A DNA stretch of 20,319 nt from Chersky-265 sp035275285 (GTDB lineage Bacteria > Fibrobacterota > Fibrobacteria > UBA11236). A program made the translations under genes and the position numbers. Location: positions 1 through 20,319 of the forward strand of contig DATENA010000331.1 in the NCBI GenBank assembly GCA_035275285.1. Direction: 5' to 3'. The notes below the pieces were generated by a model, which did not search any database, had not been told where the DNA came from, and saw nothing but the letters and a program-made list of their open reading frames with translations. How positions within the stretch are numbered: position 1 is the stretch's first letter; each line of letters begins with the position of its first letter. Positions 1 through 6,559 of the stretch are shown in pieces.

Positions 1-1225
1 CGGCCAGGGGGTTGCCGCGATAATGGCGGGACAGGGCCGAAAGGGCCAGGTCGCCCAGGCCGCGCTTCTTGGAAAAGATGAGGATTTGCCCCGTGCCTTC
101 CTTGGCGTGGCCTTCGGCGCATTGCATCAGGAACTGGAATGCCAGCTCACCGGCGAAGGGATCGCATTGGAGCAGCAGCATCTCGCCGCAGCCCGCGCCC
201 TGGTGGAACTTGTTGAAGGTGGCGGAATACAGGGGCCAGCGCCATTTGCCCTGGGTATAGTTCTGGAACCAGGAGGTCAGTTCGCGGTTCCCCTCGCGCG
301 GCTGGTTGCCCGCGTAGTCCCCTTTGCCGGTGGAATAGTTCTTCTCGTGCTGCAGGCCCGGCGAAGGCGCGCTTTCGTACAGGGGTTCCCCGTTTTCCTG
401 CCAGTTCTGGCTGAGGCCCTGGATGTTGGCGAGAGTGACGTAGGTTTCCTTGTCCGGCTTCGCTTTTTTGGCTTCGAAAACCTCTTCCAGAAGGGAGTTG
501 ATGGGGGCGTCCTCGCCCGGTTCCAGCGTGCCGGAGGAGGTCACGACCATGGTATCGTTGGATTCGGAAGAGAACATGCCGGGCAGGCCCGGCACCGGAT
601 CGTGGATCTTGCCCGACGCCGAGGAGGTGAGCGCGATGTGCTTCTGTTCCTGGGGGGTCATCTTCTTTTCCAGCGATTCCACGAGCTTCTTGGTCACCGT
701 CCCCAAGGTCGTCCTGACCAAAGGCCTGCGCCGCAGCGCTCCGGGCGCCCAGATGCGCACGGTGATGCCCGTCAGGAAATAGTCCAGGCTGTATTTGCGG
801 ATGTCCATCCGGCCCAGGATGGAGTCGATCTCGTATACGATGTTGGCCAATTGATCCGCGTTGCCGCCCTGGATGTACAGTTCGCGGATGAGGTCCGGCT
901 TGAAGAGCACGACCAGGGAAAGCGAATGCGCGCGCGCCTGGTCCTGGACCGGGAGTTCCACCAGGGACCTGTCGAACTGGTTGTACGAAGGGCGCGTGGG
1001 GATCTGGGCCTGGGTATAGGCGTAATTGCTCAGGCAGAAGTTGTAGCGGCCCACCAGGCCGCGGCAGGCTTCCAGCAGGAAATCGGCGTCGTTGAAGAAA
1101 CCGCGGCCTTCCACCTTGGAGGTCTTGGCATTGACGAGCATGACCTCCAGGTAGGCTTTCCCGGAATCGGAAAGCGGCACGAAGGTTTTGAGCAGGTCGG
1201 GTTTGCTGAAAAGGGAAGAGAACAT
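1..1225 (-). CDS. Unrecognised protein, N-terminal 408 residues (3' end outside window); C-terminal part resembles a degenerate DnaB/RecA-type core
   Basis: The frame is open without a stop from the ATG at 1225-1223 to the window edge; an in-frame TGA lies just upstream of that ATG. The opposite-strand and other-frame readings are low-complexity shadows, while this frame has normal composition. Residues 1-180 look like a mixed alpha/beta domain with no motif I can name with confidence. Residues 205-320 are polar and linker-like. Residues 342-400 follow the pattern of DnaB-type helicase cores (GEMLLLQCDPFAGELAF, then ILIFSKKRGLGDLALSALS), but where DnaB has P-S-x-G-K-T this protein has P-F-A-G-E-L, so the P-loop lysine is missing. 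The N-terminal part faintly recalls archaeo-eukaryotic-type primase domains, without a visible acidic catalytic pair. It is transcribed divergently from tsaD. Function is not assigned; the helicase-like reading is inference. Confidence 0.7.
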   Translation of the reverse strand, partial: MFSSLFSKPDLLKTFVPLSDSGKAYLEVMLVNAKTSKVEGRGFFNDADFLLEACRGLVGRYNFCLSNYAYTQAQIPTRPSYNQFDRSLVELPVQDQARAHSLSLVVLFKPDLIRELYIQGGNADQLANIVYEIDSILGRMDIRKYSLDYFLTGITVRIWAPGALRRRPLVRTTLGTVTKKLVESLEKKMTPQEQKHIALTSSASGKIHDPVPGLPGMFSSESNDTMVVTSSGTLEPGEDAPINSLLEEVFEAKKAKPDKETYVTLANIQGLSQNWQENGEPLYESAPSPGLQHEKNYSTGKGDYAGNQPREGNRELTSWFQNYTQGKWRWPLYSATFNKFHQGAGCGEMLLLQCDPFAGELAFQFLMQCAEGHAKEGTGQILIFSKKRGLGDLALSALSRHYRGNPLA

Positions 1226-1273
1226 ATGGGTGCTTCATTTTCCCGCTATTCCGGGATTTTGTGTAGGGGAAGA

Positions 1274-1302
1274 TTGGTGGGCCCGGGGGCTTATGCTATC
1301 TT
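1274..1302 (+). promoter_or_regulatory. Possible sigma-70-type promoter for tsaD, implying a leaderless transcript
   Basis: TTGGTG at 1274-1279 and TATCTT at 1297-1302 are separated by 17 bp. The start codon GTG is at 1309, about 7 nt after the -10 box, so the transcript would begin at or next to the start codon. No Shine-Dalgarno sequence is visible before the GTG. The match is moderate and unproven. Confidence 0.35.
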
Positions 1303-1308
1303 GCTTCC

Positions 1309-2310
1309 GTGGTAACCCTCGGCATTGAAACCTCTTGCGATGAAACTTCCTGCGGTTTGGTGGACCACGGGATGCGGGTTTTGGCCAACCAGGTCTACAG
1401 CCAGGTCCCCATCCACGCGGAATATGGGGGGGTGGTTCCCGAAATCGCCGCCCGGGCCCACCTTGAAAAAATCGACCCCATCGTCCGCCTGGCCCTGGAT
1501 CAGGCGGGCCTGACCCTGGACGCGGTGGACCAAATCGCCTTCACCCGCGGTCCCGGACTGCTCGGACCCTTGCTGGTGGGCGCCTCTTTCGCCAGGGCCC
1601 TGGGCCGCTCCCTGGGCAAGCCCGTCACGGGCGTCAACCATCTCGAGGGCCACCTGGCTTCGGCCTTCCTGGAGGATCCGGTCCTGGAGCCGCCCTTTCT
1701 CTGCCTGGTGGTCTCGGGCGGCCATACCGAATTCGTCCAGGTGGATCCGGGCCTGGCCTACACCTTGGTGGGAAAGACCCGGGACGATGCGGCCGGCGAG
1801 GCCTTCGACAAATGCGGCAAGATCCTCGGGCTGGGGTACCCGGCCGGACCCATCCTGGCGCGTCTCGCCGCCTCCGGCAAAAGGGACTTCGTCCTCTTTC
1901 CCAAGGCCCTCAACCAACGGGACAATTTCGAGTTCTCGTTCAGCGGTTTGAAAACCTCCATGCTGCGCTATGCGGAGTCCCGGACCCCGGATTTTATCCG
2001 GAACAATCTGTCTCATATCTGCGCATCCGTGGAAAGCGCCATCGTGGAGGTGCTGGTCAAGAAGGCAATCAACGCCCTTTTTGCCACGAATATGCAGACG
2101 ATTACCATTGTGGGAGGGGTCTCGGCGAATCGTTATTTACGGATGAGAATGAATGCTGAAGCCGAAAAAAGGGGATTCAGGGCGGTTTTCCCGGCCCAAC
2201 TCTATTGCGGGGACAATGGGGCCATGATTGCCGCCATCGGCCAATGGCGCTCCAACCGCGGTTTGGTGAAAACCGACATGGACGTAAAGCCTTCCCTGAG
2301 ATGGGTTTGA
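1309..2310 (+). CDS. tsaD: tRNA N6-threonylcarbamoyladenosine (t6A37) transferase TsaD
   Basis: This 333-aa cytoplasmic enzyme transfers the threonylcarbamoyl group from TsaC-made threonylcarbamoyl-AMP to A37 of ANN-decoding tRNAs, working with TsaB and TsaE. Family hallmarks are all present: the N-terminal GIETSCDET nucleotide-binding motif (residues 5-13), the HLEGH metal site (H111 and H115), VSGGHTEF, the long DDAAGEAFDKCGKILGLGYPAGP region, FSFSGLKT, VGGVSANR and the C-terminal CGDNGAMIA segment with the last metal-ligand aspartate. Length matches the usual 330-345 residues. The start is a GTG immediately followed by GTA; there is no upstream in-frame alternative that preserves the GIETSCDE spacing. 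No other t6A genes (tsaB, tsaE) are in the window. A MITE-like element begins about 7 bp after the stop codon. Confidence 0.97.
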   Translation: MVTLGIETSCDETSCGLVDHGMRVLANQVYSQVPIHAEYGGVVPEIAARAHLEKIDPIVRLALDQAGLTLDAVDQIAFTRGPGLLGPLLVGASFARALGRSLGKPVTGVNHLEGHLASAFLEDPVLEPPFLCLVVSGGHTEFVQVDPGLAYTLVGKTRDDAAGEAFDKCGKILGLGYPAGPILARLAASGKRDFVLFPKALNQRDNFEFSFSGLKTSMLRYAESRTPDFIRNNLSHICASVESAIVEVLVKKAINALFATNMQTITIVGGVSANRYLRMRMNAEAEKRGFRAVFPAQLYCGDNGAMIAAIGQWRSNRGLVKTDMDVKPSLRWV

Positions 2311-2317
2311 GACTTTA

Positions 2318-2477
2318 GGGTACCTCTAGAAATGGATCCCGTCGCCGAGGCTGAGCGAGCGGGCCGCGGCCAAGGAGGACGAAGGAACGATATTCGGAGC
2401 AATATCGCGACTGAGTCCGACGCAGGCCCCGGCCCGCGCAGCCGGCCGCAGGCAGGGAGACATTTCTAGAGGTACCC
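2318..2477. mobile_element. MITE-like element with 17-bp perfect terminal inverted repeats
   Basis: The ends GGGTACCTCTAGAAATG (2318-2334) and its exact reverse complement (2461-2477) bound a 160-bp GC-rich segment with no coding capacity. Flanking bases read TTTA on both sides (2314-2317 and 2478-2481), consistent with a 3-4 bp target-site duplication. The element sits between the tsaD stop and the promoter of the next gene. Its end motif resembles that of the element at 20143-20231. No transposase is visible; the family is not assigned. Confidence 0.75.
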
Positions 2478-2486
2478 TTTAGCCGA

Positions 2487-2515
2487 TTGACAATCCGCCC
2501 CCCGCAACCTATAGT
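2487..2515 (+). promoter_or_regulatory. Near-consensus housekeeping promoter
   Basis: TTGACA (2487-2492) and TATAGT (2510-2515) are spaced by exactly 17 bp, a near-perfect sigma-70 match. It drives the small exported protein starting at 2551 and lies only a few bases outside the MITE-like element. Confidence 0.75.
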
Positions 2516-2550
2516 AATAAGGGTATTTTTATATCCGCCTGGAGGGTCCG

Positions 2551-2916
2551 ATGCCGAAGAAAATCCTGCCCGCACTCGTCGCTTTGGCCACCGTGATCGG
2601 CCTGGGGCTCGACACCCGCGCGGACGAGGCCGAAGTCCGGGCCGCTGCCGATAGGACCACGGATGCCAAGCTCAAGGCGCATCTGATGAACAACATCGAC
2701 ATTTTCGGGAAAAGCGATTTGCCCGCCATCTACATTTTCATGCCCAACTCGGACGGGTCCGAGGACATCCAGGGCTCGCTGCTCACCCGGGATTTTTCCC
2801 GGGATCCGTTCTTCATGCAGAACATCGACCGGGAAGAATTCGAACTCAAGGTTGTCCTGCGGGAACTGAACGGGGACGAGGACAAGGATAAGCTGAAGGA
2901 AGCCGCCAGCCGCTGA
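2551..2916 (+). CDS. Small predicted exported protein, unrecognised family
   Basis: The 121-aa product begins with a Sec-type signal peptide: basic MPKK, then a hydrophobic ILPALVALATVIGLGL stretch, with a likely cleavage near residues 23-25 (TRA/DEA). The mature part is acidic and charged (about 95 residues), with a short hydrophobic LPAIYIFMPNSDG segment around residues 57-69 and a Lys/Asp/Glu-rich C-terminus. It has no cysteines and no motif I recognise. The start is supported by GGAGGG at 2541-2546 and by the strong promoter upstream. It is a single-gene unit closed by the terminator at 2969-2994. Likely periplasmic; function unknown. Confidence 0.8.
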   Translation: MPKKILPALVALATVIGLGLDTRADEAEVRAAADRTTDAKLKAHLMNNIDIFGKSDLPAIYIFMPNSDGSEDIQGSLLTRDFSRDPFFMQNIDREEFELKVVLRELNGDEDKDKLKEAASR

Positions 2917-2968
2917 ACCGGCACGGATCCGCCTGAGCGCTCGCAGCCGGGCGGCATCGGGAATGCGG

Positions 2969-2994
2969 CCCTCGCCTAAAGGCGGGGGTTTTGC
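2969..2994 (+). terminator. Rho-independent terminator between convergent genes
   Basis: A GC-rich stem (CCCTCGCC at 2969-2976, GGCGGGGG at 2981-2988, with one G-U pair and a TAAA loop) is followed by TTTTGCTTTT. It ends the 2551-2916 gene; the reverse-strand T-tract is poor, so it probably acts mainly on the plus strand. Confidence 0.75.
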
Positions 2995-3024
2995 TTTTGC
3001 CGCCCTTGCGGCGGCGGGGAGGCG

Positions 3025-4197
3025 TCAGGACCGGCGGGCGTAGATGCGCATCTGGTCTCCCAGCCCCGGGGCCGTGAGGATCCCGCTGAGCATCCCGGCG
3101 ATCCGCTTCCGCATTTTCCGGAAGGCGCTCTCGCGTCCCACGTTTTTGAGGCTCTCTCTCCGGACGGCTTCGGCGGATTCGCGGCCGCGCAGGTTTTCCA
3201 GCCATTGATCCCGGGCATCCCGGCTGCGGTCCACGCGGTTGAAGCCGCTGAACCAGTCCCGCAAAGAAGAGAGGCCCGAAGTCTTCACCAATACGTCCCG
3301 GAAACCGGCCTGGCGGAGCAGGGCGGTGAGGGTGGCGGGGGTGAAATAGCACAGGTGGCGGGAGGGTTCGAAGAAAGACCACCGCTTCCGCAGGAGGCGG
3401 CGCGACAGGCTGTCGTAATTGGGGGTGGAAAGCATCAACTGGCCGCCCGGCTCCAGGTGATCATGCACCCATTTCAGGAATTCCGCGGGATGGGGCTCGC
3501 GCTCCATCACGTCCCAGGCGGCGATGACGTTGTAGCGCCCTTCCCACGGGTCCCGGAAAATGTCCGTGGCCGAAACCTGCAAATCGAAGCGCTCGCGGGC
3601 GAAGGCGGCGCGTTCCTTGGACCATTCCAGGCCTTCCACGGAGCGATAATGCGGACGGCACAGTTGCAGGAAATGGCCCCAGCGGCAGCCGATTTCCAGC
3701 AAGGTGGCGGTCCGTTTGTTGATGCCGTCCACCTTCGGCATTTCCCGGTGCATGCGTTCCATGTGTTCCGCCATCTTGTGGCGCAGCATCAGGTTGCGTT
3801 CGGAGGACAGGGGCGACGGTTCGCGCCGGAGCATCTCTTCCCGCACCGAGGTGGCCAGGCGCGGGGAGACGTACACCAGCGAGCAAGAGCGGCATTTGCG
3901 CAACAGGGTGGGCCCCAGGCGCCCCAGGATGCGGGCGGGAATGGTGCCGCAGGCCGGGCAAGGGGATTTCTCCAGGAAATCGTTGTCCTCTCCCTTGCCC
4001 AGGAGCCGGCTCCAGAAATCCACGATCTCGCGGTTTTCCCGCCCTGGTCCGCCTTCTTCGCGGCCCTTTCCGCCCTGTCCGCGGTCCGAACGGCGCGGCC
4101 ATCCGCGGCGTCTGCCCTGATCGTACCGGTTTTCCCGGTCGTCCCGGTTGCTGTGATCGGGTCGGCTGCCTCGGGGTCGGAATCGTCGTTTCTTCAC
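3025..4197 (-). CDS. Class I SAM-dependent methyltransferase with N-terminal zinc-ribbon-like module
   Basis: The 390-aa product has three parts. Residues 1-60 are a very basic, Arg/Gly/Asp-rich low-complexity tail. A CPACG ... CRSC pair around residues 80-105 looks like a zinc ribbon. A Rossmann methyltransferase follows, with motif I LLEIGCRWGHFLQLC, an acidic strand-2 end (EGLEWS), WDVMEREPHPAEFLKWVHDHLEPGGQ and STPNYDSLSRRLLRKRW leading to the HLCYFTPATL region typical of the Methyltransf_23 group. That group often acts on lipids, glycans or small molecules; the substrate here cannot be read. The start is a GTG at 4197 without a strong Shine-Dalgarno; the basic tail makes a later start possible. 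It is convergent with the small exported protein and divergent from pyrC. Confidence 0.88.
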   Translation of the reverse strand: MKKRRFRPRGSRPDHSNRDDRENRYDQGRRRGWPRRSDRGQGGKGREEGGPGRENREIVDFWSRLLGKGEDNDFLEKSPCPACGTIPARILGRLGPTLLRKCRSCSLVYVSPRLATSVREEMLRREPSPLSSERNLMLRHKMAEHMERMHREMPKVDGINKRTATLLEIGCRWGHFLQLCRPHYRSVEGLEWSKERAAFARERFDLQVSATDIFRDPWEGRYNVIAAWDVMEREPHPAEFLKWVHDHLEPGGQLMLSTPNYDSLSRRLLRKRWSFFEPSRHLCYFTPATLTALLRQAGFRDVLVKTSGLSSLRDWFSGFNRVDRSRDARDQWLENLRGRESAEAVRRESLKNVGRESAFRKMRKRIAGMLSGILTAPGLGDQMRIYARRS

Positions 4198-4335
4198 GAG
4201 AAAACAAGATAGTAAGAGGGGAGAAAAAGGGAGAAAAGGGGGAAGAAAGGAAGGATTGGCAAGGGTAGGGGAGAGTGCGATTGGACTCCTGGGAGCCCTT
4301 AATCAGCGCCCCGTCGGGCGACGGAGGATTAAAAG

Positions 4336-4419
4336 GTCGGGGGTCGGGAGTTGAAGAAAAACCGGTGCGGAGCCTTCTCCGCATTCTTCTTGTTTTTTCT
4401 TCAACTCCCGACCCCCGAC
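4336..4419. repeat. Perfect 26-bp inverted repeat (cruciform-capable)
   Basis: Arms at 4336-4361 and 4394-4419 are exact reverse complements, each containing CGGGGGTCGGGAGTTGAAG or its complement, separated by 32 bp that itself holds a small GCGGAG/CTCCGC hairpin. Because the flanking genes diverge, it is not needed as a terminator for either. The A/T runs at the arm tips would allow termination in either direction only for readthrough transcripts. Confidence 0.8.
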
Positions 4420-4453
4420 TCCGAGGGGCGTAGCATCTGACTCGCAGTTTTTG

Positions 4454-4547
4454 CCCGTACTCCCGACTTACGAAGCGTTGTTTACAGGGGAACTCCTCCC
4501 CGTACTCCCGACCTGCGAAGCTTCGTTTACAGGGAACTCCGTTCCTC
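4454..4547 (+). repeat. Two-copy 45-bp tandem repeat upstream of pyrC
   Basis: Unit 1 starts at 4454 and unit 2 at 4499; both open with CCCGTACTCCCGAC, continue with a CGAAGC core and end with GTTTACAGGG then AACTCC. The copies differ by several substitutions and a 4-bp insertion (GTTC) in the second. The position, about 90-180 bp before the pyrC start, would suit regulation, but no protein or RNA signal is recognised. Confidence 0.7.
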
Positions 4548-4639
4548 CCGCATTTTATTCTCCGATCTTAATTGCTACTCTTCGATCCGTCGGCCCCTCT
4601 GCCGGGGCGCCGGGCAAACCCCAAGGAAGCCTGAATATC

Positions 4640-5983
4640 GTGGACACTTCGACACTCATCCGGAACGCCACGGTCATGACTCCCCAGGGCCCCGCGGCCG
4701 CGGACGTACTGGTGGAAAACGGCGTCATCCGTTCGGTGGGGGCTTCCCTCAAGGCCCCGGGCGCCGTCGTCCTCGATGCCAAGGGCCTTACCTTGATCCC
4801 GGGCGCCATCGATCCGCAGGTGCATTTCCGCGAACCGGGCATGGAATGGAAGGAGGATCTGGCCTCCGGGTCCCGCGCGGCGGCGGCCGGCGGCGTCACC
4901 GGCTTCCTGGAGATGCCGAACACCTCGCCTCCCACGGTGACCGCGGAGCTGATGGAGGCCAAGAAGAAGATCGCCGCCTCCAAATGCCTGGTCAATTACA
5001 ATTTCTTCATCGGGGCCACGCCGGAAAACATGGCGGAGTTGCTGGCGGTCAAGAACGTATGCGGCATCAAGGTGTTCATGGGCGCCTCCACCGGGTCCCT
5101 GCTGGTGGACAAACTGGCGGACCTGGACCGCATCTTCTCCCAGGGCCGCCGCCTCATCGCCGTGCATGCCGAGGACGAAGCCCTGATCCGCGAGAACAAG
5201 TCCCGCTACACGGGCCTCACCAACGTGGCCGATCATGCCCTGATCCGCAGCCCGGAAGTGGCCTTGCGCGCCACCCGCACCGCCGTGGAGCTGTCCCGCA
5301 AATACCGCCGCCGCCTGCACATCCTGCACATGACCACCCAGGAGGAGGCCGAGTTCCTGGCCCGGGAAAAGCCCGGCCTGCCGGTTTCCGCCGAGGTGTG
5401 CCCCCAGCATTTCCTGCTTTCCGCGCCGGAGTGCTACGACAACCTGGGCACCTATGCCCAGATGAACCCGCCCTTGCGGGAAAAGCGCCATGGCGAGGCC
5501 CTCTGGCACGCGCTCAAGACCGGCATCATCGATTGCATCGCCACCGATCACGCCCCGCATACCCGGGAGGAGAAGGACAAGGGTTTCCCCCACGCGCCCT
5601 CGGGCATGCCCGGCGTGGAGACCTCCTTGCCCCTGATGCTCAACCGGGTGAACCAGGGCCTGTGCACCCTGGCGGAGGTGGTGCGCTGGATGTGCGAGAA
5701 TCCGGCCCGCCTGTACGGCCTCAAGAACAAAGGCCGCATCGAGCCCGGCTATGACGCCGACCTGGTGCTGGTGGACATGGCCCGGGAAAAGACCATCGAG
5801 AACGGCAAGCTCCAGACCAAGGTGAACTGGAGCCCCTACAATGGCTGGAAGACCAAGGGCTGGCCCGTGGCCACCCTGGTCCGCGGCAACGTGGTCTACC
5901 GGGAAGGCGAGTTCTTCACCGGGACCCTGGGACGGGAGATGATCGTCGACGCGCCCTGGGAAAGCGGGGGCACGTTTCCTTGA
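4640..5983 (+). CDS. pyrC: Dihydroorotase (de novo pyrimidine synthesis, third step)
   Basis: The 447-aa cytosolic metalloenzyme of the amidohydrolase superfamily interconverts N-carbamoyl-aspartate and dihydroorotate. Visible motifs are DPQVHFREPG (residues 58-67), the probable carboxylated lysine in IKVFMGASTG (K144), VHAEDE (H176), LHILHMTT, VCPQHFLLS and the catalytic TDHAPHT, then the C-terminal beta-sandwich GYDADLVLVD. Length and motif order fit the class I/PyrC-like group. The usual first metal histidine of D-x-H-x-H is a glutamine here (D-P-Q-V-H). I chose the GTG at 4640, preceded by AAGGAAG at 4623-4629, because the family N-terminus begins there; the upstream in-frame extension runs through a tandem DNA repeat. 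The stop overlaps the next gene by 4 bp. Confidence 0.95.
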   Translation: MDTSTLIRNATVMTPQGPAAADVLVENGVIRSVGASLKAPGAVVLDAKGLTLIPGAIDPQVHFREPGMEWKEDLASGSRAAAAGGVTGFLEMPNTSPPTVTAELMEAKKKIAASKCLVNYNFFIGATPENMAELLAVKNVCGIKVFMGASTGSLLVDKLADLDRIFSQGRRLIAVHAEDEALIRENKSRYTGLTNVADHALIRSPEVALRATRTAVELSRKYRRRLHILHMTTQEEAEFLAREKPGLPVSAEVCPQHFLLSAPECYDNLGTYAQMNPPLREKRHGEALWHALKTGIIDCIATDHAPHTREEKDKGFPHAPSGMPGVETSLPLMLNRVNQGLCTLAEVVRWMCENPARLYGLKNKGRIEPGYDADLVLVDMAREKTIENGKLQTKVNWSPYNGWKTKGWPVATLVRGNVVYREGEFFTGTLGREMIVDAPWESGGTFP

Positions 5984-6336
5984 ACGCAGGTTCCGGAAAT
6001 GCCGGGAATTGGAAAACGGCCGTCCTCGACAACCCCTACCTTCCCCTATGCGTCCCCCCGGTGATTGTCCTGCTCCAGTTCCTGGTGGCCGCGGCCCTTT
6101 TCGACCATGGGCTTCCCGAATCCATGATGGTGTACCATACGCCCGCCGCGCTCATGATCACGGGCTTCTTCGCGCTTTCCGCGCTGGCCGTTCCGGCGCT
6201 CTTGCTGGGGGTGCGCAACGTCATCTACAATTCCAACAAGGTGGCCCCGGCGCTGGGCATCCTGGCCAACCTGGTCTACCTCGTCACCTTCGTGGCCTTC
6301 TTCGTCCTGTTCTTCGTCGTCAAGACCGTGAACTGA
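5980..6336 (+). CDS. Small integral membrane protein, unrecognised
   Basis: The 118-aa product begins at a TTG that overlaps the pyrC stop (TTGA), implying translational coupling; there is no ATG that would keep the first membrane segment. Three hydrophobic segments are clear: about residues 20-40 (LCVPPVIVLLQFLVAAALF), 52-75 (PAALMITGFFALSALAVPALL) and 88-115 (ALGILANLVYLVTFVAFFVLFFVV). Loops are short. No catalytic or transport motif is seen. Co-transcription with pyrC looks likely, though a link to pyrimidine metabolism is only guesswork. Confidence 0.75.
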   Translation: MNAGSGNAGNWKTAVLDNPYLPLCVPPVIVLLQFLVAAALFDHGLPESMMVYHTPAALMITGFFALSALAVPALLLGVRNVIYNSNKVAPALGILANLVYLVTFVAFFVLFFVVKTVN

Positions 6337-6473
6337 TCCCCCTCGCGGAGCCGTCGCTTAACGCATCCCGGCGTTCCTTTCTGCAACCCGGGTTTCCGGA
6401 AGGTTATCCGGCCGCGCGCTTTTCCCCTCCGCGGATTCGCCCGCGTTCCGGGAATCCCCGTCCCGACCGTCCC

Positions 6474-6488
6474 TGGCACAACGCTTGC
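6474..6488 (+). promoter_or_regulatory. Sigma-54 (RpoN) -24/-12 promoter for the HtrA-like protease
   Basis: TGGCAC (6474-6479), 5 bp, then TTGC (6485-6488) matches the established consensus TGGCAC-N5-TTGC with the invariant GG and GC at the correct 10-bp spacing. Transcription would begin near 6500, leaving a leader of about 60 nt before the ATG at 6560. Small palindromes AACCCGGGTT and TTCCGGAA lie about 80-95 bp upstream and could be enhancer-binding-protein sites, but that is weak. Confidence 0.75.
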
Positions 6489-6559
6489 GTTCGATCCTCC
6501 TTCCGCGATTGGCCCTCCGCCTTTCGATTTTGGATTTCATTAGGAAAAGGATCCACGCC

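Larger units (their letters stand above)
4198..4639. other. Divergent intergenic spacer, repeat-rich, no gene seen
   Basis: This 442-bp spacer separates the minus-strand methyltransferase from pyrC. It begins with a purine-rich tract (about 4200-4275), then small inverted pairs (TTAATC/GATTAA flanking a CGCCCCGTCGGGCG hairpin near 4298-4332), then the large inverted repeat and the 45-bp tandem repeat listed separately. The reading frame upstream of pyrC stays open through the tandem repeat but is not convincing coding sequence. Confidence 0.6.

Noticed and set aside
147..1238. Second minus-strand frame of 363 codons in the same region
   Set aside because: Arg/Pro/Gly-rich with no domain-like pattern; the +1 frame (start 1225) has normal protein composition and stays open to the edge.
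23..1315. Long plus-strand open frame over the left end
   Set aside because: Its Ala/Gly/Val-rich composition is the antisense shadow of the minus-strand gene; tsaD starts inside its 3' end.
4336..4419. Terminator for the methyltransferase or pyrC
   Set aside because: Both genes point away from this repeat, so neither needs it as a terminator.
4451..4639. 63-codon N-terminal extension of dihydroorotase
   Set aside because: It translates a 45-bp tandem DNA repeat, precedes the family N-terminus and has no start signal, whereas the GTG at 4640 has AAGGAAG upstream.
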